A program made the translations under genes and the position numbers. The notes under the pieces were generated by a model. That model was not told the DNA's origin. It made no database searches and saw nothing but the letters and a program-made list of their open reading frames with translations. From Acidobacteriaceae bacterium (GTDB lineage: Bacteria; Acidobacteriota; Terriglobia; Terriglobales; Acidobacteriaceae), in contig DAIDKP010000006.1 in NCBI GenBank assembly GCA_027449965.1, positions 29,647 to 93,646 of the forward strand: DNA of 64,000 bases, given 5' to 3'. Below, one piece after another: positions 51,454-60,022 of the stretch. Numbering within the stretch: position 1 is the stretch's first letter; the number at the start of each line of letters is the position of its first letter.

Positions 51454-51495
51454 ACACTATCTTGGGTTGCCTAAAATAGCAAGCTCTATATCTTG
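51454..51495 (-). promoter_or_regulatory. nrdAB promoter with paired NrdR-box-like sites
   Basis: On the minus strand TTGCTA (51477-51482), a 17-bp spacer and TAGTGT (51454-51459) give a moderate promoter ~200 bases before nrdA. Decamers similar to the NrdR core are CAAGATAGTG (51455-51464, 8 of 10, over the -10) and CAAGATATAG (51486-51495, 9 of 10, upstream of the -35), 31 bp apart. Both share CAAGATA with the nrdJ site. The rest of the 51254-51706 interval holds only the promoter region of the divergent DUF4382 gene, with a possible -10 TATAGT near 51590. Confidence 0.62.
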
Positions 51496-51706
51496 CGCTT
51501 TCTGTGGAAATCCCAAACACCTCATCCAACCCTCGGAATCCACGCAAATTAGCACATGACGGGAAACAAAATCGCGAAATGGATTTGTGCTATAGTCATT
51601 TTCAGAGAGGGATATCGTACCCTCCGGGGATCGACGCTCATCCTGCTGACTGTGCCCGAGTTCTCCCCCATCGAGAGAGATCACAATCTCCGAGGAGAAG
51701 CACACG

Positions 51707-53155
51707 ATGTTCCCGAAAAAGATAAACCATCCATTCCTTTTGCCCTCCGCAGTCTTGCTCTGCGGGCTCTTTGCGCTGGCGCTCTTTCTCTCCGCCTGCG
51801 GCAGCGGCGGCTCCAGCAGCACCACCACGGCCTCCAGCATGGGCATGGTGAGCACGTCGCTGAGTGACCCGGCCACCTGCCAGGCGCCCGACGGACAGTT
51901 CTCCCATGTCTACGTCACGATCACCGATGTCCAGGCAAGCACCAGCGCCACTGCCTCCAGTTCCGCCAGCGGCTGGGCCGATCTCACCCCAGGTCTCTCC
52001 AACACGCCCAAGCAGATCGACCTGCTCGGCCAAGCCAACAACCAGTGCTTCCTCGCCACGCTCGGTGACAACGTCGAGCTTCAGGCCGGAATGTACCAGC
52101 AGATTCGACTCATCCTTGCCGACAACAGCATCAGCCTCAGCAACAACGCCTGCGGCAGCGCCGCCAACTGCGTCGTCCTCACGTCGGATGGCAGCGTTCA
52201 CGCGCTGCAGCTCTCCAGTGAAGCGCAGACCGGCATCAAGATTCCCTCTGGTCAGATTGCCTCTGGCGGGTTAACCGTAAGCGCAGGCCAGACGGCAGAC
52301 CTCGACATCGACTTCAACACCTGCGCCTCCATTGTCGAAGAAGGCAACGGACAGTTCCGCCTCAAGCCCGTCCTGCACGCCGGAGAAGTCTCCACCACCT
52401 CCAGCTCGATCAACGGCAAGGTCTACGACGCGGCCACCGGCAACCCGGTCCTTGGATCGGCTACCGTTTCGCTGGAACAGAAGGATGCAAACGGTGTGGA
52501 TCGCGTTGTCATGTCTACCATGACCGCCTCGGACGGCTCGTTCGTCTTCTGTCCGCTACCGGCTGGTAACTATGATGTGGTCACTGTCGCTACGCGCGCC
52601 GACGGTACCTTCTATGCTCCTTCCATCGTCACCGGCGTAGCCACCGGCAGCACCACGGGCACCATTCTGATGCACGCGCCGACGGCAGCCGCGCCCACCA
52701 GCACGGCCACCCTCACCGGCCTCATCACCAGCCAGAACAGCTCGATGGCCGGCACCATCGCCGACATCCAGCTCAGCACACTGGAGACGGTCAGCTCAAC
52801 CCTCTACACCATCCCGCTGCCGCCCACCTCCATGCAACAGGCGGCGACGCTTTCGCTGGAGACGGCTGCTTCCGCGGGAACGACGGCCTGTCCCACGGGC
52901 ACGGATTGCTCGACCTACTCCATCCAGCAGGCCTCCGGTGGCGTCTACATCGGTGCGTGGTCGTCCAGCGGCGCCACACTTGCGCAGAGCACGCCGCTTG
53001 CCAGCTACGTCCTCGATGGAGAGGCCTTTGTGCAATCCTCCGGTGGCACTCCGGACTGCTCGCCCACTGAGCTGCAATCGACCGCCTATGCTCTGACCGG
53101 CACCGGCCCTTACACGGTCGCTGCGAGTAATCTGGCCTTCACCTCCTGCCAGTAG
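51707..53155 (+). CDS. DUF4382 lipoprotein with a carboxypeptidase-regulatory-like domain
   Basis: A 482-aa lipoprotein (lipobox LALFLSACGSGG). Residues ~45-235 match DUF4382, a beta-sandwich domain common in surface lipoproteins: FSHVYVTITDVQAST, GWADLTPG, QIDLLGQANN, ELQAGMYQQIRLILADNSI and ADLDIDFNTCASIVEEGNGQ. Residues ~245-330 look like a carboxypeptidase-regulatory/prealbumin-like domain (GKVYDAATGNPVLGSATVSL, FVFCPLPAGNYDVVTVATRA). The C-terminal ~150 residues are Ser/Thr-rich and unrecognised. GAGGAG precedes the start. It is likely exposed on the cell surface; the role is unknown. Confidence 0.88.
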   Translation: MFPKKINHPFLLPSAVLLCGLFALALFLSACGSGGSSSTTTASSMGMVSTSLSDPATCQAPDGQFSHVYVTITDVQASTSATASSSASGWADLTPGLSNTPKQIDLLGQANNQCFLATLGDNVELQAGMYQQIRLILADNSISLSNNACGSAANCVVLTSDGSVHALQLSSEAQTGIKIPSGQIASGGLTVSAGQTADLDIDFNTCASIVEEGNGQFRLKPVLHAGEVSTTSSSINGKVYDAATGNPVLGSATVSLEQKDANGVDRVVMSTMTASDGSFVFCPLPAGNYDVVTVATRADGTFYAPSIVTGVATGSTTGTILMHAPTAAAPTSTATLTGLITSQNSSMAGTIADIQLSTLETVSSTLYTIPLPPTSMQQAATLSLETAASAGTTACPTGTDCSTYSIQQASGGVYIGAWSSSGATLAQSTPLASYVLDGEAFVQSSGGTPDCSPTELQSTAYALTGTGPYTVAASNLAFTSCQ

Positions 53156-53175
53156 AGCGCGACTTCACCCTGCGC

Positions 53176-53210
53176 AGCACAAGCCTGGATTCACCCTCCA
53201 GGCTTGTGCT
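53176..53210 (+). terminator. Terminator after the DUF4382 gene
   Basis: A perfect 14-bp stem (AGCACAAGCCTGGA with TCCAGGCTTGTGCT) and seven-base loop follow the stop by ~20 bases. The 3' arm is partly duplicated: AGGCTTGTGCTGTT occurs twice in tandem (53200-53213 and 53214-53227). No U tract is present. Confidence 0.7.
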
Positions 53211-53257
53211 GTTAGGCTTGTGCTGTTCATCGCGCGAATGCTTTGCGCCACTCCGGC

Positions 53258-54715
53258 CTATCTGCCGGACGCTGCCATGTCCACACGTATCGCTGCCACC
53301 TGCACGCCCGCCGCATGGGATTGCAGACTTGTCGTGCGGAGCAGAATCTCGAATGGCCGTAACGTGCCGTCGGGCAACTTTGCTTTTTCGATCACCGACT
53401 GCATCTGGGGCGATCCCAGCACAAAATCCGCAGCCGACTGCGTTCCCGCAACGTCCAGACCCTCCAGCAGCAGAATCCACCCCTTACCGCTCAGATTTCG
53501 TGTGAGCGCCACGATCCCCCAGGTTTCATGCTGGGCTTTGCGCCAGTGGCTCACATAACGCGCACTCTCCCCAGGCAGCGGCTCACGATTCACGATGCTT
53601 GCGCCGCTCATTCCCGGGATCGGCACAATGCGGAAGTTTAGCGGCCCATCCACCAGCGCGGACCAGGGATTGCTCAACTGGGAGCCAATCAGGATGACGT
53701 TCTGGTCGCGAAGATCGTCCAGCCGAAGGTCGCGCGGAAATCGCAACGCTGCCCGTTGTGCCGGATACTCTGGCAGATGCGTGAACTCGGCCACAATCTG
53801 CGCACTGGTAAAGTCAGTAAATTCCTGGGAGTGCAGGTCATTGGCCGTCTGCACATTCATGCCCTGCAGCGGCCTTTGCACGGCGATGCTCTGGATGTAG
53901 TCGGACAGGGGAATATTTGTCTGCGTCGCATCCTCCACCAGATTGAATCCGGCATCTGCGGGCACAATATTGGTAAACGCTCCGGGCGCAAAGATCAAAG
54001 CCCACAGCGCATGCGTCGGAAGAGCATGGGTCTCCACAGGCCGCGATGTTTGCGCGCGATCCTTCTGCTGCGCCAACCAAACAGCCACCCCTGCTGTCAT
54101 CAGTGTCCACAAGGCAAGCGCTGCGCCGATCGCGATCAGACGAAAGCTGCTCGAACGCGTGAACAGCCCGGTTCTTTGCGGCGCGCCTGTCTCTTCCTCG
54201 GCATTCGGAACAGCCTCCGCTTCGCCTGGCTGTTTTGGAATCGCCTCGAAAGTCAACGACGGCATGACCGCCTCTTCACGCAGGCGAAATTGCGGCACAT
54301 AGCCGCCGGTGGGAATCTCCAGCAACAGCGGCTCGTCGCGGCCTTCTTCGGCAAAGTACTCGGTCAGCCGCCGTCGCAGTTGTCGCGCGTAGTTGCGCAC
54401 GATGTTGTCGTCTTCCGTGCGATAGCTGCGAGGCCGCCCAAAGACAGCCATGCCGATCGGATGTTCGCTCAGCTTCTCCGGCGTCTCTGACAGGACGGCT
54501 CGCACGACATGGAGCAAAAATTGGCTCAGCAATCTGGAGCGGACAAATCCGCCGCTGGCGACAATGCGCTGCGCCAGCAGCCAGCGTTGATCGGTGCGCC
54601 ATTGACGATTCGGCTGGTCAAGCCCATCGGCGGAGGCGGCCACGCGCATGGGAGAAACGCGCGTCGGGGAAACGCGCATTGGCATTCGATCCGCCGTTTC
54701 GGCTTCAGCGCGCAT
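53258..54715 (-). CDS. Membrane-bound winged-helix regulator-like protein
   Basis: A 485-aa protein. Residues ~40-145 resemble an OmpR/CadC-type winged-helix DNA-binding domain: SRLLSQFLLHVVRAVLSETP, KLSEHPIGMAVFGRPRSYRT, NIVRNYARQLRRRLTEYF and EIPTGGYVPQF. A linker and one membrane helix (LIAIGAALALWTLMTAGVAV) follow near residue 190. The extracytoplasmic C-terminal half has no recognisable domain (DQNVILIGSQLSNPWSALVD; KGWILLLEGLDVAGTQSAAD). This architecture suggests a CadC-like one-component sensor (inference). The N-terminus has repeated RVSPTRVSPMRV. It is divergent from the Oar-like TonB receptor gene. Confidence 0.82.
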   Translation of the reverse strand: MRAEAETADRMPMRVSPTRVSPMRVAASADGLDQPNRQWRTDQRWLLAQRIVASGGFVRSRLLSQFLLHVVRAVLSETPEKLSEHPIGMAVFGRPRSYRTEDDNIVRNYARQLRRRLTEYFAEEGRDEPLLLEIPTGGYVPQFRLREEAVMPSLTFEAIPKQPGEAEAVPNAEEETGAPQRTGLFTRSSSFRLIAIGAALALWTLMTAGVAVWLAQQKDRAQTSRPVETHALPTHALWALIFAPGAFTNIVPADAGFNLVEDATQTNIPLSDYIQSIAVQRPLQGMNVQTANDLHSQEFTDFTSAQIVAEFTHLPEYPAQRAALRFPRDLRLDDLRDQNVILIGSQLSNPWSALVDGPLNFRIVPIPGMSGASIVNREPLPGESARYVSHWRKAQHETWGIVALTRNLSGKGWILLLEGLDVAGTQSAADFVLGSPQMQSVIEKAKLPDGTLRPFEILLRTTSLQSHAAGVQVAAIRVDMAASGR

Positions 54716-54896
54716 CTCTTCAGCGCTCCTATTCTCTGTGTTGCCGTCTCGTTGCGCTCATCTCCGCACTCTCGGGCTGCTGGCTTCAAGATAGTCGCGC
54801 TGTATGAACAGCCGATGAACCGATGGCGCTCCAGCCGGTTTCATGCGAAATTCATCCAGCCCTGAACGTCTTCCGCTTGAGGTATTTGTAGGCACT

Positions 54897-54935
54897 TTTA
54901 CCCGTCTTCCCCCGGGGTAAAGCCAGGGTTTACCC
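54897..54935. promoter_or_regulatory. Three TTTACCC heptamers upstream of the Oar-like receptor
   Basis: TTTACCC occurs at 54897-54903 and 54929-54935, and inverted (GGGTAAA) at 54915-54921, within 39 bp of the 301-base divergent intergenic region. The two direct copies are 32 bp apart, three helical turns. This is a candidate operator for the divergent winged-helix regulator or another factor. Otherwise the interval 54716-55016 shows nothing I recognise. Confidence 0.45.
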
Positions 54936-55016
54936 GTTTTCGGCCTGCTGGAAACGCGCCAACATCAAGCTACGCGGCACAATCTCAATCTTTGTCTGTC
55001 GCCAAGGAGCGCCTCT

Positions 55017-58000
55017 ATGCATGCACTTTCACAGCCAACGACACGCTACGGAGCGGCCATGCGGAAGATGTTTCCGCTTGCCAGTGCAGCCATCCTGCTG
55101 CTGCTTGTCTTCATCAGCCAAAGCGCAAAGGCACAGGTGAATACCGGAACCCTCAGCGGACAGATCACGGACGGATCCGGGGCCGCCGTGGCCGGCGCTC
55201 AGGTCTCCGTCTCTGACCCAGCCACCGGCTACACCCGCAGCGACAAGACGCAATCCGACGGCCAATATAATCTGCCCAATCTTCCGATCGGCTCCTATAC
55301 GCTCACCGTTGCTGCGTCCGGATTTGCCGTCGAAAGCGAATCGGTCACGATCAACGTCGGCACCCGCTCCCGCGCGGATCTGCATCTGCGCGTCGGCTCG
55401 GAGAGCCAGACCGTGCAGGTCACCTCCCAGGACAATGCGCTGGCGCGCGACGACGCCTCCATCAGCTCGATCGTGACCCAGGACACGATCACGGAGACGC
55501 CGCTGTTCCTGCGCAACTGGGATGATTTGCTGCGCGTTGTGCCCGGCGTCCAGATCAACCGCTACACCAACCAGGCAGGATCGACGGCTGCCGGACGCAC
55601 CGGCGACTTCAACGTGAACGGCATTCACTCGCTGCAAAACAACTTCATCCTCGACGGCATCGACAACAATACCTTTTCCGAGAACGTCCAGGAGCTGAGC
55701 ACCGAGGCCGCGCACCCTTCGGTGGACGTGATTGCGCAGTTCAATGTCATCACCAACCCATACTCGGCGGAGTATGGTCGCGCGCCAGGCGCTGTCGTCT
55801 CCGTGAACACGCGCAGCGGCACCAATCAGATTCACGGTACGGCGTATGAGTATGTGCGCAACCAGTTCTTCGACGCCTTCGACTACTTCTCCAAGCAGAG
55901 CCTGAAGACCAAAGCCGAGGACAACCAGAACCAGTTTGGCGGCAGCCTCGGCGGGCCGATCCTGGGCAATCGCCTCTTCTACTTTGGCAATTATGAGGAG
56001 ACCCGCATTAAACAGGGCGTTTCGCGTGTATCAACGGTGCCGCTCGACAACGAGCGCGTCGGCAACTTCAGCCCCGCCGCAGCCGCAGCCGACGGGATCG
56101 CGCCCTACCCGACGATCTATGATCCGACGACCTGCTCCACGCCTTACAACCTGAAAAGCGGCGGCTGCCAGCCGTATGCGAACAACAGCATCCCCTCGGG
56201 CCAGATCGACTCCAGCGTCAGTGCGCTGATGGCGCTGTTTCCTGAGCCGAACTTCAAAAACGGCGGAGCCAATTATCCCGAGCTGAACAACTACTCCCGC
56301 ACCGGCGCGCTGACGGACTTCAACGGAAGCCTGGACACGCGCATCGACTGGACCGCTTCGCCGGTCGATACGGTCTTCGCGCGCTTCAACTACTTCAACC
56401 GCACGCGCGACATTCCCGGCTACTTTGGCGGACTGGCCGATGGCAGCGCAACCTCTGCCTGGGGCAATCAGATTCTGAAGGGCGCAAGCCTGGTGCTGGG
56501 CTGGACGCGCGTTCTAAGCCCTGCCATGGTCAATGACTTCCGCTTCGGCTGGGTTCGCGACTACTCCTTTGCGGCGCAGCAACCCTTCGGACTCTCGCAA
56601 AATGCAGGCCAGTTTGTTCCTGGAATTCCCAACAATCCTGCCACCGGCGGCGGCGTTCCACTGACCGCGTTCACCAACAAGACCTTTCTCGGCTCGCCGG
56701 ACTACCTACCCAAACAGCAGGTTCCCATGCTCTACCAGTATGTTGATACGCTTTCCTGGACGCATGGCAACCAGACGCTGAAGGTCGGCGCGAACCTCTT
56801 CGCGCCCATGCGCAACCTCTTTCAGGATGAGCCGGGCACGCGTGGCGACCTCACCTTCACGGGCATCTTTACCGGGCTTTCTTACGCCGACGGCCTGATC
56901 GGCGCGACCGAGTACACCCAGCTCACCAACGTCTTCTTTGTCGATCAGCGCATGTGGATGGCCTCCGGCTTTGTCGAGGACGACTGGAAAGCGACGCCGC
57001 GCCTGACCCTGAACCTGGGCCTGCGCTACGACTTCAACACGCCCGCCTACGAGGGCCAGAACCGCATGGCCAACTTCAACCCAGCGGGTAACGGTTCGCT
57101 GGTCTTTGCCAAATCCGGCTCTCTTTATGACCGCGCACTTGTCCACCCCAACACCACCGACTTTGCCCCGCGCATCGGCGCCTCCTTTTCGCTGGACAAC
57201 AACACGGTTCTTCATGCGGGCTTTGGCATGTACTACACCGGACTGGAGCGCATTGGCAGCGAAAACCAGCTTGCCGAAAATCCGCCCAACCTGATCAACA
57301 AGACGCTGGCCAGCAACAGTCATCCGGTGCTCCAGCCCTCGGTTGGGTTTCCGTCGAACTTCCTGAATCCGAGCACCATCAACTTCAACCAACTTCAGAA
57401 CTTCCACATCCGCTCGGAAAATCCCAACCTTGCGCCGCCTACCGTCGAGCAGTGGAGCGCCGGCATCCAGCGTCAGCTTGGCGCCGACTGGCTCGCTGAA
57501 CTTGACTACGTTGGCACACACTCGAGCAATCTGGACGTGCTGCGCAACTACAACCAGGTGCTGATCTCCGGCAATCAGGTGGTGACCAGCGCCAGCGCGC
57601 CCGGCGGCACCGTTCCCTACGCGGACTTCGGCCAGGTCGAGTATATGGATTCGATCGGTCGTGGCAACTACAGCGGACTGCAGGCTTCGCTTGTTCGCGC
57701 GATGAAGAACGGCCTGAGTGTGCGCGCAGCCTACACTTACTCCCACGCGCTGGATAACGCGCCGGAAGAGTTGGAATCGAACTCCGGCGACGCTCCGAAC
57801 GGACGCGACAACGCGGCCTGGTACAGCAGCGCCGACTTCGACGTCCGCAACCGCATCTCGGCCACGTATGTCTATCTGTTTCCCTTCGGTCGAGGCCGCG
57901 CGATGCTGCAGCACGGGCTGGCGAGCTGGATTCTTGGCGACTGGCAGACCTCCGGCGTCTACACCTACTACAGCGGCCATCCGTTCACGGCCAACTGGGG

Positions 58001-58418
58001 CAGCGAAAGCAGCCTGCTGGATGCTTATGGTTTTGCCACCGCGGTGCCGAACGTCGCCGCGCCTGTCCACTACCTGAAGAGCCAGCAGTGCTGGTTCTAT
58101 GACAACCTCAACCCGAATTGCATGACCACGGGCAGCACGGCCACGCCTTTCACCGATCCCGGAAAGTACAACATCGGCAACAGTGGGCGCAACACACTGA
58201 CCGGCCCGCCGACCGACCTCTTCGACTTTGCGCTGATCCGCGAGATTCCCATCCACAACCGCTTCTCCAGCGAATTTCGCTGGGAGGTCTTCAACCTGGC
58301 CAACCACGCGGTCTTTGGCCAGCCCAGCGGCAACGTCAGCAACAGCGGCGCAGCCGCCATCACGACGCTCTCGGCCGACCCGCGCGTCATGCAGTTTGCG
58401 CTGCGCGTGAGCTGGTAA
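55017..58418 (+). CDS. Oar-like TonB-dependent receptor with carboxypeptidase-regulatory domain
   Basis: A 1133-aa outer-membrane protein. AAGGAG seven bases before ATG 55017 supports that start. The signal peptide has a core AILLLLVFISQSAKAQ. Residues ~42-125 form a carboxypeptidase-regulatory-like domain (GTLSGQITDGSGAAVAGAQV, YNLPNLPIGSYTLTVAASGF). The plug domain follows (FNVNGIHSLQNNFILDGIDN, NPYSAEYGRAPGAVVSVNTR), then a long barrel ending MQFALRVSW with the aromatic C-terminus recognised by the Bam complex. Similar proteins occur in large families in Acidobacteriota and probably take up carbohydrates or peptides. A terminator follows, then a secreted phosphodiesterase-like gene. Confidence 0.93.
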   Translation: MHALSQPTTRYGAAMRKMFPLASAAILLLLVFISQSAKAQVNTGTLSGQITDGSGAAVAGAQVSVSDPATGYTRSDKTQSDGQYNLPNLPIGSYTLTVAASGFAVESESVTINVGTRSRADLHLRVGSESQTVQVTSQDNALARDDASISSIVTQDTITETPLFLRNWDDLLRVVPGVQINRYTNQAGSTAAGRTGDFNVNGIHSLQNNFILDGIDNNTFSENVQELSTEAAHPSVDVIAQFNVITNPYSAEYGRAPGAVVSVNTRSGTNQIHGTAYEYVRNQFFDAFDYFSKQSLKTKAEDNQNQFGGSLGGPILGNRLFYFGNYEETRIKQGVSRVSTVPLDNERVGNFSPAAAAADGIAPYPTIYDPTTCSTPYNLKSGGCQPYANNSIPSGQIDSSVSALMALFPEPNFKNGGANYPELNNYSRTGALTDFNGSLDTRIDWTASPVDTVFARFNYFNRTRDIPGYFGGLADGSATSAWGNQILKGASLVLGWTRVLSPAMVNDFRFGWVRDYSFAAQQPFGLSQNAGQFVPGIPNNPATGGGVPLTAFTNKTFLGSPDYLPKQQVPMLYQYVDTLSWTHGNQTLKVGANLFAPMRNLFQDEPGTRGDLTFTGIFTGLSYADGLIGATEYTQLTNVFFVDQRMWMASGFVEDDWKATPRLTLNLGLRYDFNTPAYEGQNRMANFNPAGNGSLVFAKSGSLYDRALVHPNTTDFAPRIGASFSLDNNTVLHAGFGMYYTGLERIGSENQLAENPPNLINKTLASNSHPVLQPSVGFPSNFLNPSTINFNQLQNFHIRSENPNLAPPTVEQWSAGIQRQLGADWLAELDYVGTHSSNLDVLRNYNQVLISGNQVVTSASAPGGTVPYADFGQVEYMDSIGRGNYSGLQASLVRAMKNGLSVRAAYTYSHALDNAPEELESNSGDAPNGRDNAAWYSSADFDVRNRISATYVYLFPFGRGRAMLQHGLASWILGDWQTSGVYTYYSGHPFTANWGSESSLLDAYGFATAVPNVAAPVHYLKSQQCWFYDNLNPNCMTTGSTATPFTDPGKYNIGNSGRNTLTGPPTDLFDFALIREIPIHNRFSSEFRWEVFNLANHAVFGQPSGNVSNSGAAAITTLSADPRVMQFALRVSW

Positions 58419-58427
58419 ATTCATCCC

Positions 58428-58456
58428 GCGGGCGAAGCTTCCATTCGCCCGCTTTT
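58428..58456 (+). terminator. Terminator after the Oar-like receptor
   Basis: A perfect 9-bp GC stem (GCGGGCGAA with TTCGCCCGC) with a seven-base loop is followed by TTTTCCTTT. It lies ten bases after the stop. Readthrough into the next gene, 22 bases further, is possible. Confidence 0.88.
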
Positions 58457-58477
58457 CCTTTCCTCGGAGCAGCTTCC

Positions 58478-59461
58478 ATGCCTCGTCTACCCATGCGTCT
58501 CGCCCTTTGTCTGGCGCTTTGCCTTTTCGCCTGCGTCGCTGCCGGGGCACAGTCAATCCCGTCTCCTGGCTCGCGCACCATCCTTGATGCGCACAACTGC
58601 TATCCCTACTTTGAGTGGTGGACCGACCGCATCGACCGCGCTCTCTCGACCGGCACGCCTGTCGCCATTGAGCAGGATCTGGCGTGGTACACCGATTCCA
58701 AAACCAACAAAAGCTGGTCCGTGATCACGCATGGCGATCCTCTTACCGGGCATGAGCCCACGCTGGAGAGTTACTTCTTCTCGCACGTTCGCCCCGTCAT
58801 CGAGCAGGCGCTGCGCTCGCCGGACCACTCGCAATGGCCGCTCATCACGTTGAATCTGGACTTCAAGGACAACAAACCGGCGCATCTCGCCGCGGTTCTC
58901 GCGGTTCTCCGCGAGCATCAGGACTGGATCACCACCGCCACGCGCACTACGACGCCCGATCAACGATCTCTGCTCCACATCCGGCCCATCCTTGTGCTTA
59001 CCGGCGAATCCGACGCGCAGCAACAGGTCTTTTACGACCAGATTCCAGTGGGCCAGCCCATTCTGCTCTTCGGAGCGATCCACAGCGCTGACAAAGACCC
59101 GCACTCGGCGCCCGACGCGCTCGACTCCGAACCGGCAACGAACTATCGCCGATGGTGGAACAACTCCTGGCACGTCGTGGAACCCGCTGGACAACCCCAC
59201 GCCGGCGACTGGACGCGCGAGAAGGAACTGCGCCTGCGCGCCCTCGTCGAACAAGCCCACCTCAACCATCTCTGGATTCGCTTCTATACGCTCGACGGCG
59301 CGCCCGACTCCGACCTCAGTTGCCACGGCTGGTTCCATGGCTACAACTTTGGCTCACTTGCCTCCGTGGAGCAGCGCTGGCGCGCCGCTATTGCTGCCCA
59401 GGTGGATTACCTCGCTACCGACCAGTATGAACAGCTCCGCACCCTGCTACCCGTTCGCTGA
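58478..59461 (+). CDS. Secreted PLC/GDPD-like phosphodiesterase
   Basis: A 327-aa secreted protein with signal core LALCLALCLFACVAAGA. The mature part has the features of the PLC-like phosphodiesterase superfamily: TILDAHNCYPYFEWW with an early His, GTPVAIEQDLAWYTDS with Glu and Asp, and WSVITHGDPL with a second His. It then shows WPLITLNLDFKDNKPAHL, HLNHLWIRFYTLDG and a final YLATDQYEQLRTLL. These fit a glycerophosphodiester or phosphoinositide-type hydrolase acting outside the cell. The exact substrate is unknown. ATG 58478 has GGAG upstream. It follows the Oar-like receptor closely. Confidence 0.8.
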   Translation: MPRLPMRLALCLALCLFACVAAGAQSIPSPGSRTILDAHNCYPYFEWWTDRIDRALSTGTPVAIEQDLAWYTDSKTNKSWSVITHGDPLTGHEPTLESYFFSHVRPVIEQALRSPDHSQWPLITLNLDFKDNKPAHLAAVLAVLREHQDWITTATRTTTPDQRSLLHIRPILVLTGESDAQQQVFYDQIPVGQPILLFGAIHSADKDPHSAPDALDSEPATNYRRWWNNSWHVVEPAGQPHAGDWTREKELRLRALVEQAHLNHLWIRFYTLDGAPDSDLSCHGWFHGYNFGSLASVEQRWRAAIAAQVDYLATDQYEQLRTLLPVR

Positions 59462-59540
59462 TGCTGCCCGCGCAGAAGCGGCGCAGAGCTAACCCATCGG
59501 CAGCGTTGAGGCGGCAAAGTTCAGACGGCAGGCTCAGGCG

Positions 59541-59566
59541 GCTCGGCGTTCCGGGGAACGCCGAGC
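59541..59566 (+). terminator. Hairpin downstream of the phosphodiesterase-like gene
   Basis: A perfect 12-bp stem (GCTCGGCGTTCC with GGAACGCCGAGC) with a two-base loop lies ~80 bases after the stop. No U tract is present. The surrounding interval 59462-60022 otherwise holds only the dispersed repeat. Confidence 0.55.
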
Positions 59567-59677
59567 GGATGGCATGGAGATGCGATTCTGCCATGAAGCG
59601 TAGATGCTGAACCACATATACTTCACAAAATGACCAGTTTGCGCCCCCATAGGCGTTAACCGATTTGCTAATGGCAC

Positions 59678-59844
59678 GTTACCCCCCTCCCCCAGGGGGG
59701 GGTATATTATTTTTCTCGCCAACGAAAATCTGGCGAAATGTGTACTGAGTTGCAACTAGACCGGACTTTGTTTTGTCGCCGTGGCGTGGGGACAGAACGT
59801 CAGACCGCAGCCAGTATGCCACAAAGCGAAAGAATTGCCTGCCA
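59678..59844. repeat. Dispersed ~160 bp repeat, copy B
   Basis: The partner of the copy at 1748-1907, in the same orientation. It begins GTTACC and a C-run/G-run inverted repeat, followed by a 36-nt block (59718-59753) with a perfect CGCCA...TGGCG inverted repeat. A spacer of 58 nt leads to the second block (59812-59844). Directly after it, ATTGCATGGAGC is duplicated in tandem. In both copies the second block contains a short frame starting ATG-xCA-CAA and encoding ERIAC, which could be coincidental. It lies between a phosphodiesterase-like gene and the end of the rluB-like gene. Confidence 0.75.
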
Positions 59845-60022
59845 TTGCATGGAGCTATTGCATGGAGCAGACGCGCGTGCGCTGGCCCCGCCTCGTACAT
59901 GAGCGACTCTCCCGCAGGTCGCGAGATGCTCCGGTGGAGCTTGTGGGTGGGGGCGGTTGTGGTTCTCACCCATGCCGCATGGGGCGCGGCATGGGTGGGG
60001 CGAACGGTGGCTGGAATCTCAG

